A DNA stretch of 64,000 nucleotides, taken from NCBI GenBank assembly GCA_020081605.1, contig JAHREC010000013.1:806001-870000 (forward strand), given 5' to 3'. Shown one piece after another: positions 49,790-61,100 of the stretch (positions within the stretch are counted from its first letter, which is position 1; each line of letters starts with the position of its first letter). Below the pieces are notes generated by a model. The model did no database searches. It saw nothing but the letters and a program-made list of their open reading frames with translations, and was not told where the DNA came from. The translations under genes and the position numbers were made by a program. Origin of the DNA: Albifimbria verrucaria (Eukaryota; Ascomycota; Sordariomycetes; Hypocreales; Stachybotryaceae).

Positions 49790-52700
49790 TTAGTTCCTAT
49801 CAACTAGCAACTGCGCTACTGCGTTATACCCATTCTCTGCCTCTATGTTAGCACCTCTGTCAAGTAATAGCTCGACAACATTCAGGTACCCGCTTCCAGC
49901 AGCCATTGATAGTGGTGTTTGTTTTGGAACATTCCCTGCCTCTATGTTAGCACCTCTGTCAAGTAATAGCTCAACAACATTCAAGTGCCCTCTTCCAGCA
50001 GCCCATGACAGTGGCGTTGGACCTTCAGCATCTGCCTCTATGTCGGCACCTTTGTCAAGTAATAGCTTAACAACATTCAAGTGCCCTCTTTCAGCAGCCC
50101 ATGATAGTGGCGTTGCACCTTGAGCCCCTGCCTCTATGTTGGCACCTTTGTCAAGTAATAGCTTAACAACATTCAAGTGCCCTCTTTCAGCAGCCCATGA
50201 TAGTGGCGTTTTACCTTGAGCCCCTGCCTCTATGTCGGCACCTTTGTCAAGTAATAGCTTAACAACATTCAAGTGCCCTCTTTCAGCAGCCCATGATAGT
50301 GGCGTTTTACCTTGAGCCCCTGCCTCTATGTCGGCACCTTTATCAAGTAATAGTTGCACAATGTCTTCATAGCCATTTGCTGCAAACCATGGCAATGACG
50401 GATAACGGGCATGAGAAAATATAAGTACATTAAAATCAGCACCTCTTTCGAGCAGTAGTCGCAAGATGTTGGCATGGTTCTCGAGGAGAGCCCAAAATAA
50501 GGGAGTATAGTAAGACTTGTCTCGCGTCTCAATTCTGGCATATTGATCAAGTAGCAATCGTACAGTGGCCTCATCCCCATGTCCAGCAGCTACTGTTAGT
50601 GCTGTGCTTCCATTCATATCCTCTGCTTCAGCGTTGGCGCCTTTTTCAAGTAAGAGTTGCACAAGATTCGCATGCCCATTTGCAGCAGCAGCTATAAGCG
50701 GCGTTTCACTATATTTATTTTTCTGCTCGAGATTACAGTTTTCTGTCCTCAGCAGATGCTCAACGAGAGATTTATATCCCTTCTTGCTTGCCCACAAAAG
50801 CGGTGTCTCACTCTTACACCACGTAAAACTCGAGCCATATTCGAGCTGTGAGGATAGGTCGTTTTCTCTTGAGAGACTATTGTCTTCGCTTGAGAGACTA
50901 GCGTCTTGGTCTAAGAGAGCTTTGGCAGCCTCTCGGTGGCCTTTCGTCAGGGCAGCGAAGAGAGGGTAACGATACCGTCCTCCATCAATTTGAATGCTCG
51001 GATGGCGCCTGCGCCAAGCCGTAATAAGTCTTGCCCAATTATTGTCAGCAAGAATATACAGAAAACTCGTCTTATTCAGGGAGTATATGCGCGCTTCAAA
51101 CTTCTGAAATAGGTCCACGAATAATACCCAAGTGTCAATATCGCCACTCTTCTCGATTTTTTGCAGAAACTCATCCTGCTGTGAACCGAAGGCAGCAGCT
51201 TCGGCGTGTTGAAGCATATTATGGGTTGCATATTCGAGAAAAGGGAATTTCTCTGACAACATTTCTGCAGAGGCTCTTCGCCGAAATTTATCAGGTATGG
51301 CTTCGTGAAGAACCGATTTAGAAACCTCAATCGTCGTAATGTATGTGTGGCAGCATTGTTTTAGTCGATCCAGGCTTATATTTCGAAAATCCTCCTTAAG
51401 CTCAGGCCACAAATCATGAATTCCATTGTCTTTGACAAGGAAGTCCTGTACCGATTCATGGATAAATTGAACCGTCCCCGCTTTTGATTTGGTAATCTCA
51501 GCAAGTCCTTTAGAGGAGCTCAGAACGAATCGGTCCATATCATCCAAAGCAATGTCCTCCTTCTCCCATTCCAAGTTCTCGGGTTTTGGATCTAGTCCAG
51601 ATGTTAGGGCGAAATAAAATTCCATCGGCTTCAGCGGTCGATTAGTGTAGAGTATCCACTGAATGCAGAGCAATAAATCATCCATATTGTCGTTGTCTCT
51701 AGTGAGGATGTCTCTGAAAAGTTGATGAAGTTCATCAGGTATTTCTCGAAGTCTTTTTCGTACAGCGAACATGCGGCCTTTTTCGAACTCCTTATTCAGA
51801 ATGTCGACGACTAGAACAACCCACATGAAAATTCCTGTTGCTCTCTCAAGTATTTCGTTCATGATTGGCTTGAGCTGTTTGCTTGTTCCTAGCCGCAGCT
51901 TACTCCGGACGAAGCTATCCAAATCTTTCTGGTGACCAATCTGGTCTTCCAGGACCAGTTTTCGACCGTACCGGACGTCGATATATGGATAATGGCGACT
52001 AGAAAAACATATGTACAGCTTTATCCCAGATTCAACAGCATTTTCTCCGAGCCTCTCGAAGTTTTCCTTCATGGTTCTCACCTCCTGTTCGTTGCATTCG
52101 TCTAATGCATCAATATAAAAAGCCAAACAACGCCGGCCAAGTTTCGAAATCGCAGCGGATAGTAGTCCATGGAGAAGCTCAATGCCCCACGTGAGATCAC
52201 TGCTTATCCTCCGTAAAGTAAGATTAGGATCATCCAGCACTTCTTGAAGATCTGGCAGTTTTGTGAACAATTGGAAGAGCAGGGACCGATACATTCCCAT
52301 GACAGATTTTTCCAGGTCATCTCCTCTTGCATTGAAGAAGAAGCAAACAATAGTTTCATTTTCCACCGCGTTTTTAATCGCATGGTTGTACGCGAATTTC
52401 ATGAGCGTTGATTTTCCAGCCCCAGGCTTTCCGCTAATCCATAAAAATCCATGGTGTTGATCGAGCTCGGAAGGATTGCGCCAAGCTAAGAAGTCTGGGT
52501 GCTGGAGCAGCCACCGGCATGTTTTCGCTTGAGCAGATTTGATAGTCAAATATCGAGAATCAATGTTTTCGAATTGCAAAGACTCAAGCAGCTCTTTACG
52601 ACGATCTAGCAAAGGTGCTTGTTCTAGAGAGGAACAAATTAGGTAAACTTGAATGGAGGTGAGCACAACACTTACTGGTTGCAAATTCTAGTTCAACTGG

Positions 52701-53736
52701 CGGTACAATCTGGGCCTCAGTTGTAGGTATTACTGACAACAGTTGCTTGGCATATGCGGCTGCCGTCGCTGCCGCGTATTCTTGCCATTCTTTGTTCTTG
52801 TGCGAGTCTGCATAATCACAAATTCCGCGAATAGCCAAACAAGGAAAGGGTTCCATCAGCCCTGCGGCCTCCATTTCGAAGCAGATAGCACTGAGCTCTT
52901 CTGCTAATAGATTTCTTGTTCTCGCATCTTTCATGACTTGATTACCTGACGCGATTACTCCGTAATGAATGACTGGACTGCTACTATTTCGAGCATACCG
53001 TTGAACAAGTTTGGATCCGTCGCAAGAATCGCAACTAGCTGACCCCTCGATATGATTGTAAGAAGACTCAAATAACTGATCTTGAAGTGTATCTCGATGG
53101 GCGAACCTGGCCATGGCAGGGAATTTTCTGTACATGTCTGAAAGAATGGTGGGTATCGAGCTGGCATCTGATCGATAATCCGCTCGTAACTTGGAGATGG
53201 CCGTCATCAGACCATATGGAGGAGAGCGTGGAACGCCTGTCCTCTGAAAGCCATGAGGGCTGGTTTTCCCGATATCGTACTGAACCACTGCGCTACCAAC
53301 AACCACATCGCCTAAGCGTACGTCGGCCTCTCCGGGCACTCCACCACCAATGCCCACCATAAGGCGCACAGAAAGGGAAGGAAACTCCTATACATGTTGC
53401 TCGCGACGTTTGCTGCATTATTTGTGCCATATCCACCAGTGGGTAGACACGCAATGACAATGTTGTGTCGGCCTATACTGCCAAAGGTGTAGGCGTTTTC
53501 ATCATTCGGTTTGTTTGGCAGACAGTCATGAACGTCGTCCAGCATTCCTCGAGCAGCAGCCATCTCAATGGGAAGAGCACAGAGCCAACCCACGCGATAA
53601 TCGTCATGCGACAGACGCTTGGTGGCTGCCCGAGTATCAACATGATCGTCATGATCTTGTCTCGGACGTTTCGAGAAATTGTGCGACAGAGCCTCCTGCG
53701 TGGAGTTTCCCGATTTCTCTTCTCCGCAGCGCTCAT
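49790..53736 (-). CDS. NLR with PNP/UDP-phosphorylase domain, NACHT and ankyrin repeats
   Basis: On the minus strand, HDDYRVGWLCALPIE opens a PNP_UDP domain with LMVGIGGGVPGE, CFEMEAAGLMEPFPC and CDYADSHKNKEWQEYAAATA. A 52-bp intron at 52623-52674 (GTAAGT to CTAG) leads to a NACHT domain: Walker A ISGKPGAGKSTL, Walker B AFYIDALDECNE, sensor CFSSRHYP. A helical linker precedes about ten ankyrin repeats (50950 to 49800). The NACHT-ankyrin part is one unbroken frame of more than 900 codons. The start is unsure: an ATG at 53736 (MSAAEKRNRE) needs one frame change to join, while the PNP frame itself has only a GTG near its start; another change lies near 53385. Compared with the NLR at 42655 the PNP domains share many motifs but the other modules differ, showing domain shuffling. 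Likely a self/non-self sensor; ligand unknown. Confidence 0.89.
49843..50418 (-). repeat. Tandem 96-bp ankyrin units, near-identical in the middle
   Basis: Units begin near 49939, 50035, 50131, 50227 and 50323, spaced exactly 96 bases (32 residues instead of the usual 33). The three units from 50035 to 50322 differ at only a few positions (for example GTTGGCACC versus GTCGGCACC); flanking units are more diverged. Encoded unit: GADIEAGAQGKTPLSWAAER followed by GHLNVVKLLLDK. Confidence 0.93.
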
Positions 53737-54442
53737 TGCTATGCCTTGAAGAACTTTTACCTGCTCAGTTGTATAGGGAAAATTGAGCAAAGATCTGCTT
53801 CAAGGAGTTGATCAATCACATTAGGTAGGTATTTGAGCGATGAAAACAACAAAACGGAACTTCAACACACGAAGAGACAGCAATAGCGCTTGAAATTTTT
53901 GTAGGAAGCAAAGCATGCATCGAAACCTGCTCAGCCTCAGCCTCCTCATTAGGCGGTGATACTCGCTACCCAATCAGAATCGCCTCCAGGCCGTGTCGCA
54001 GGACACGTGACGGGGTTGTGGTGCCAAATAAAATAGATATTTAACATATCATGTGCTTGCTCTTGCGGATGGGTTGGTTTTTGAAAATAAATGTCTAAGA
54101 GTCGGTTTATGGTCCAGGAACATATAGGCATGCCAATGGTTTACTCCATTCGTGGAAGCAATTTAATCATTTCGGATCAATGATCAATATTTCGCTCTTC
54201 CAATGAGTGAACTGAACAACAATGGGAACCGTAATGGTCAAGAGCACTGCCTTGTTTTAAGCCTTCTTTTCGCTCCATTGGGCTTGTTAATGGGTTGTAC
54301 GATATAGTATTCGACTTATAACAAGTCCAGATATTGACATCGCTTTTCTTCGGCGTGAAGATTATAGCTCTTGGCTTGTAGGTTGCAATTACCACAGGCC
54401 TGACATCGTCCCAGGACACTAGCACCACTCGAGGAGCAACCT
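53737..54442. other. Intergenic, no supported gene
   Basis: Upstream of the ankyrin NLR and of the tRNA gene. No feature recognised. Confidence 0.5.
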
Positions 54443-54524
54443 GCCCGGTTAGCTCAATCGGTAGAGCGTGAGACTCTTACGAGTACACAATCTCAAGGTT
54501 GCGGGTTCGACCCCGCATCGGGCT
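54443..54524 (+). tRNA. tRNA-Lys(CUU) with a 10-nt intron; T arm one base short
   Basis: Acceptor GCCCGGT pairs with ATCGGGC. The D arm is GCTC/GAGC, the anticodon stem TGAGA/TCTCA. The loop reads C-T-CTT-A, a 10-nt intron (CGAGTACACA) after position 37, and A. The T arm GCGGG-TTCGA is followed by four C where five are needed to give a seven-base loop and a GCGGG/CCCGC stem, so the mature molecule would be 72 instead of 73 nt. Everything else is normal for a fungal lysine tRNA. The single missing C matches the homopolymer losses seen in the protein genes. Confidence 0.95.
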
Positions 54525-55407
54525 ATTCCTATAATTCATTCGATACTCGAGTGTGGCTTCTTTTTTGCTCATCTAACATTATTTTATCGTTCTTTTTCAT
54601 CCTGTTTCTTATTATCTTTTCTTTCTTATCTTCCACATTGGCATTGATGGGGAGATGCATCCAGGCGCTGGCAGCACTGGTTAGAACTGATCATTGATCC
54701 TGTAGTCTGAGCAACTGTCTGTCTGCGAATTTCTTGATAACCAAGCTTCATGGTCCATTTACCAAACATGTTAATGAGTCTCGATTTTCGTCATAGCGTT
54801 TTTATACCGAAAGTTGGCAAGGCCAAGTACTACGCACACAAATACCATAACCATGTCAAGGTGACGGCAAACAAAGATGAGATTCTACACAATCCAAAGA
54901 GATGAATATGCCTGAAATCAGCAGTTGTGAGAAAAGGAGTTTTATCTATTTAATACGGAACAAGATTGTTCTTCCGTTCTTGAGGGATGGCAAACCACTC
55001 TTTACACCAACTTAGTCTAGGGTAGTCAATGCTATGAGAACCTTGCCAACACTGTTATCGACAATAATTAAAACTCTCCGTTGTATAAAAGCCTATGATG
55101 CTTCGCTACCTTCAAAATATTAATGAATTATAATACTTCATTAAGTCATCAGTAATAGTGTTAGCGAAAATGCTATGCTTTCTATCACGTGCTATCATAA
55201 ATGAGCTACACGAGAGGTTATGACGTCTTCATGGGCAATTGTGTTTTGGGCAAAATGTGGGGTTTTCTTGGTGCGGCGACCGAAGGCCATTGCTATGCTT
55301 GCTCCACCTCATCACACTCTCTACCTTGATACATGCTTTCATGGCAAAGCCCATGACAAATTATTCTCTTGGCTCTGGAATAAAATATCCAAGAGCCACC
55401 AAATGTG
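54525..55407. other. Intergenic, AT-rich, no supported gene
   Basis: Contains the tRNA terminator and the promoter region of the F-box gene; otherwise nothing recognised. Confidence 0.5.
54561..54566 (+). terminator. Probable RNA polymerase III terminator of tRNA-Lys
   Basis: First run of at least four T after the tRNA (TTTTTT), 37 bases downstream of its end. Confidence 0.5.
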
Positions 55408-56630
55408 ATGGCTGGCAGGAGCTTACTAGACCTCCCGAGCGAGATCCTTCGCGAGATTTGCATCAACTTCTGTTTACACTGCTCACATCCTTTGAGTACC
55501 GCAAAGGAAGTCCCAATGCATGGGGAGGACGTGGAAAGGAAAGAGTTGATTAAGCGCCATAATTCCTCTTTGTCCAGTTTGTGTCGAACATCGCGCCAGC
55601 TCAATGCTGCAGCCACGCCGATTCTATACCATGGGCTGTTTGACGTTAAACATTACGCAAAATTCATGCGTTCTCTCAAGGAACGCCCTTCTCTCGCTCT
55701 TTTCATTAAACAAATTACTCTTGATGAGTACATCGAGCTCGATCCAAGAGACAAGGGCCTCATCGATGAGATAGCTGGACAGCTAGGAATCTCAATCCCA
55801 GAGCGCTTCATCATTCCAGAACTCGATATTCACACTGAAGACGGGGACCGAGTGTATACCCGACAAGAATTCTTGGTAGATTTATGCCTTAGTCAAGCCG
55901 TCAACATCAGTGAGCTTTCCTTGAACTATTCGCTGCTCTGGAGACCTGGGAAGTCCATACTTTCATCGTCGAACTTTCCGTCATTAAAGACGCTACGACT
56001 CGTATCAGTAGAACCTTGTGAAAGAAGTCACTTAGGTCTTGTCACAAATCTCCTTAAGAAAGCCCCAATATCGAAAGCTTGGAGGTGTATAGATGTACCG
56101 TTATCCCTCGTCACACACCATTATACTTGACAAACTTGAAGTCGTTCAAGCTCAGGAGATCGTCACTGGCCAGAGGAATGCTGAGAGGCATTGCAAATTC
56201 TTGCAAAAAACTTGAGTCTTTCAGTTTCGAATACCACCAGCCCGAAGATAAAATGGACTGGGTGATCGATGGAATTGACCTGGCCCCGGGAGAAATTATC
56301 AAGGAGCTAGAGCCACTTGAAAACACCTTGAAGACCCTGGAGATTGAGGTTGATGAATGGATTTATCGCCCCGACATTGAACCGGAAGATCTGATAACTA
56401 GCTTGAAGAACTTCACGACCTTGGAAACCCTTTTGGTGGACGAGCTCTGTTTCGACTCGGAGATGTTGGAGGAGTACACGACCCCCATCTTCTTGTACCA
56501 GATGCTTCCTTCATCGATTGTGAATTTGTTTTACGTAGGAGGTCCCTATGATCTACCGCAGCTTATGAGGGAACTGGAGGAAGAGAATGGTTTGCTTCCC
56601 CAGCTTAAACACGTCATCGCACTTTATTGA
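55408..56630 (+). CDS. F-box protein with LRR-like C-terminal region
   Basis: MAGRSLLDLPSEILREICIN is a typical fungal F-box opening, continued by SSLCRTSRQLNAAATPILYHG, so the protein likely binds Skp1 in an SCF ubiquitin ligase. The rest has Leu-rich segments with loose repeat spacing (ISELSLNYSLLW, FPSLKTLRLVSVE, KLESFSFEYH, NTLKTLEIEVDEW, TTLETLLVDELCF), which fits an LRR-like target-binding part. The target is unknown. A frame change at the CCCC run 56063-56066 fits one missing C: the reading then goes from NLLKKAP into the IESLEVYRC segment. About 405 residues. The ATG at 55408 is preferred because the F-box begins six codons later. Confidence 0.78.
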
Positions 56631-58100
56631 GAAACCACTATGGAGCAGCTGAGCGGTTCCTACTAGCTTGATACATCGAATGCAAGTGTGGATATTTTTC
56701 TGTAAGTTAAAAATTATAGATTCAGTTGTACATATGCGGTGCTCAATGCCAGAAATGCGCAGGCCTCTAATACGTAATCAGGACGTCGCCCGAATGTAGA
56801 GACTTTACCGATCACGCTCTTGATATGCTCCTTATCACCGTTAGTCTCATCCTTGGCTTGGAATCGCGGGGATATGATTACGGATTTAATTCTCCCTTCC
56901 TTGTCGCACGTGGTCAGGACTTAAAAATTAGTCTCCGGCTAAGTTAATGAGGAACGGAGAATCGCCATATTCCCTATGCAAAATGTCCAGCAAAGCGTTA
57001 TCCTGGGTCAATCTTCTGAGCCTTTTGACAATTTGTGAAATTAAGACCACCATCTGGGCTTCAATCCTGCAACTCGGGGTAAGGATATTGAGAATGCCTG
57101 GACGTTGGGACTGATTGGTCATTTTGCGACGCGTCATTCGACAAGGCACTACCTGCTTGGCGAGCCGAACGAAATGGTGCTATCCATATTAAATGCCAGC
57201 ACACCCTCATTGGCATGCCATGCAGTGCGACCCTTGAGGTATTGTATATGTGCATCCGCGGGCCCGCTGCATAAGAAGTGCAGATTGAAGCAAGCATACC
57301 ATTACGCATCTCTTAAAGGTCTTCCCCTCTCTCTGTTTCTGGAGGGCGAGAACACATCCTGGTTATATGTGTTGATCGATGACACCCAGCAGGGGATGTT
57401 GGATCACACTAATCCCATCATGCCATTTACCCTCGAGGTGGGAACAAGTACGTAGTAAGCAAAACCTCGGTCACTGGGTGGGGCGTGCAAGATTAAAGGA
57501 TTTCCTTATTGACCATGCTAGAGCTTGGCCTGCACACTCGCCAAGGGCCCCGTGCTTGGCAGAAGCGGAGGTGGACGACTATCTTGGGAGGAGACGAGAT
57601 GTTTTTCAGGTCTTCCGGTAAGATGCCAAGGCCCCTTGCGCAAGGGGACGGGGCACGATGTCCCTTGCCATACCGTAACGGGCCAGCCGAGAGGCCATGT
57701 CGGATTCTATTGCTTCTTGTCCTGCTTGGCAGTCCGAGTTATCTATCGTCTAGCGGCGGCTGAATTGCAACCTTTGGAGTGCCTTGCATTGGTGTCCAGG
57801 GACATTCTGCCCCTGGCCTTTATCTTGCCACTCGGCTGGGACTGGGCTAGGCTCCGCCATCGACGTTGCAAACTTATTAGAAAACCCCATGTTGCCCTCT
57901 TCGAGCCGCATATCCAGATAGGTCTGGCTCTGGAACATTGCCGATCCTTTCTGTTCGCTTGGGGTAGTTTCCCCGCCGGTTCCAATGCTTTTCTGGGGTC
58001 AGTAATTCTGCTGTTGTCTTTATTCCGACCAACCACACTCGCTTTTTTCCTTCTTTTTTGCGACAACAGCAAATTGTGCCGGAAGCTTCTCCTCCTCGCG
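56631..58100. other. Intergenic, with a candidate minus-strand gene
   Basis: Apart from the candidate at 56722-57310 nothing can be supported. Several frames at 57500-58100 overlap but lack family features; this is the promoter region of the WSC gene. Confidence 0.45.
56722..57310 (-). CDS. Candidate hypothetical gene, not recognised
   Basis: Read on the minus strand, three protein-like stretches succeed each other: AHIQYLKGRTAWHANEGVLA (frame change near 57150), then IEAQMVVLISQIVKRLRR with LLDILHREYGDSPFLINLAG, then IKSVIISPRFQAKDETNGD and ACAFLALSTAYVQLNL to a stop at 56722. Joining them needs at least two frame changes or introns. The composition and the conserved-looking flow suggest a real, broken gene. 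I do not know its family, and the 5' limit is uncertain. Confidence 0.35.
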
Positions 58101-61100
58101 ATGGTAGGGAAGATGCTTCACGGAATCGCGGCCGTGGCCATGGTGGTGGTCATGGCTGCGAGACCAGTCCTCGGTCTGGCTGAGCACGACACCATCACTT
58201 GGGGCGGCGACAACTCACGAACCGGCTACTTCCCGTAGGTGACGCTTCTGGTCACGATACCCTCTGGCGGCCAAAGCTGACCAATTCAGTAACAACAATA
58301 TGGACCCTGCTGTCGTCACCAGCAGCGAGTTTGACCAGATCTTCCGCGTTAAATTGCCGGGCGACTACATGGGCTCATCGGAGAAGATCTTCTCTCAGCC
58401 ACTCACCTACACCCCAAGGGCGGCGACGGCACCCAGTTCGTATACTGGGCCACGGCGCAGAACAATGTCTACAAGATGAACGCAAAGACCGGCCAGATTC
58501 TCGCCACTACGAACCTGGGTCTTCCCTTCCTGTCGATGGATCTCAACAGAGAGGACCAGGAAGATGGAGGGTAAAGCCCCTCCTCGACGCAACTGAAGTA
58601 ATGAACGAATTGATTGACTTGGGCTATAGTTACTGTCAAGATATCAGCCCAACCGTTGGTATCATTGGTACAGGTGTTATTGACCCAGACACCGAGACTC
58701 TGTACCTGACGGCTAAGACGTACGCCGATCAGACTCAGCCCGGCGTCGCCCAAGGTCGTCCTGCCGGTCGCATCTTCATCCACGCTCTAAGCGTTCACGA
58801 TCTCAGTGAGCGCCCCAACTTCCCTATCAACCTCGAGGGTCAAGAGCCCCGCAACAACCCAGGTCGCTTGTTCAATGGCGGAATCCAGAATCAGCGCCCC
58901 GGTCTGCTGCACCCGCTAGGCTCTGACTACATCTATGCTGGGTTTGGCTCTCACTGCGTTCATTACAACTTCACCGGCTGGCTTATCGGCTGGCACAAGA
59001 CGAGTGGTGAGCTTGTCGAGGTCTGGGCTACCCAGGGTGAAGGCGTGCCGACCGCAGAGGGCGCCTCGCTGTGGATGTCTGGCGGCGGTATCGCGTCCGA
59101 TAACAAGGGTTCTATATTCTATGCTACCGGCAACGGATATTCGCAGCAGGTCAAGGACCTTCCCATCAACCGAGGCACTATTCCTACTTCTCTCGAAGAG
59201 GCCGTTGTACATCAGACGTATGGTGATGATGGCCGGACCGGCTTGGTGGACTTCTTTATGCCCGAGAACAAGGCGGTTCTCGACGGTAACGATCAAGATC
59301 TTGGAACAAGCCCGCTTCAGATCCTCCCGAGCGACCCTTTCTCCTGTGGCGAGATTAAGCGTATAGGTGTGGTGACTGGTAAGGACTTTAACACATTCTT
59401 CCTTAACCTCGATGACCTTGGTGGCTATCGCACCGGGCCGAATAGGAAGAACCGTGTTATCGGCCAGTATTACCAAAGGAACTCTGTCTATGCCGGTGCT
59501 GGCGTGAGTCCTCTCGATGGCGGTTACGTCTTCGTCAACGTCATTGGGTTCCCAACAACTGTATTCAAGTTCAACTGCGTCAACGGCGTTCCAGCATTTA
59601 CTAAGGTCGCCGATACTCCGCTGACAGGCAAGAATGGGTTCGAGTCAGCCACGGAGCCACCACCTCGCTCAAGGGCCAGCCCGGGACCGGTCTATTCTGG
59701 ATCGCCGATACCGACAACGCCGTGGCCGAGAAGCACCATTTGCGCATCTACGAAACCGTCCCCACCGGAAACGACGGCACCGTCCTGCGGTTGCTCAAGA
59801 GCTTCAACACCCCAGGCATCAACAAGTTCTCCTGTCCTCAGTTCGGCGACGGCACCATGTATATAGGCACCAACACTGGCTTTGTCTACGGCTACGGCGC
59901 TCCCACCACCCCTGCGCTGAACTGCACCACCGCAAGCACCAACTTCGGGGTCGTCAACGTGGGCGTCGATGCAGAGACCAAGACGATTACTTGCACGGCC
60001 AAGATTGGCCTGACTGTTGCCAGCCTGGCACTTGAATCCACCGACTTCACTGTGGCCGACGTACCCGAGCTTCCTCGCACCATTGCTGCTCAAGGCACAT
60101 TTGTATTCAAGGCTAACTTCAAGCCTAGCCGCGTCGGCTCCCGCTCGGCCAGCATCTCCATTAAGACCACCAACAACGTGGCCGGATACTCTAGCACTAC
60201 TTCGGTTCGTCTCGTCGGCGAGGGCGAGAGCGCCGATGCCCTTTGACCATTGAGCCCTCCACCGTCACGTTCAACCAGGCCGTGCTTGGTTCGTCACCTG
60301 CCTCTAACTCGGTGCTGCTGTCGAACGAGGGTCTATCCAGGCTTACTGTCGAGCGCATTCAGTATTCCACAACTGGCCCCGATGGACCATTCATCCCAGC
60401 CACTAATACTGGCAACGGCACCTCGGTTGGCCACTTCATCTTCCACAACCTGCCTACATCGCTCGCTGCCGAGACGCAGCAGCTTGTCAGCATCACCTTC
60501 AACCCTGTCGAGATTGGCGCTTTCAAGCTATGGGCTGTAATCGAGTCCAACGGGGTCGGGGCGTCATTGCAATCAGTGCTAGCGCTGGTGCTACACCCCA
60601 GGCACGCATCCAACTTGAAAAGCCTGACGGCTCGGGCTGGCAAACGTGGACTCCCGGGAGCCTGCTCTGTCCTTTGGTAAGGTCACACAGAACACTGCCC
60701 TCCGTCTGCGTTTCCGCATCTCCAACATTGCGCCCAACGGCTCGGTAGCGTTGCAGGTCCCCATTTCTAAGCCGCCTTTCGGTATCCCTGGCCTCATCAA
60801 CACAGTCAACCAGGTCGATATCGGCGAGGGAACCATCATCCATCCTGGTGAGCATGCGGAAGCCTTTATCGCTTGCACTGTACCCAAGACCCAGTGGAAT
60901 ACCGACTCGTACACTCGCAGCACCACCTGGACCTTCAATACCAATGATATTACCCTCGGCAAATTCGAAGTACCCTTTACGTGTACGGCCGTTGCACAGC
61001 AAGGCGGTCCCTTGAGAGAAGACGGTAGCGGTACTTATCGCTACGTTGGTTGCTACCGAGAGAACAACCCAGGTCGCCAGCTCCAGACCCAGCTTTACGG

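Noticed and set aside
49843..50418. Regular 96-bp direct repeats could suggest a CRISPR-like or satellite array.
   Set aside because: They are coding, in frame, without variable spacers, and translate to ankyrin repeats of a fungal NLR.
57525..58238. A 237-codon plus frame running into the WSC gene.
   Set aside because: Only its last part (from 58101) has the signal peptide and conserved sequence; the upstream part lacks any family feature and is likely non-coding leader.
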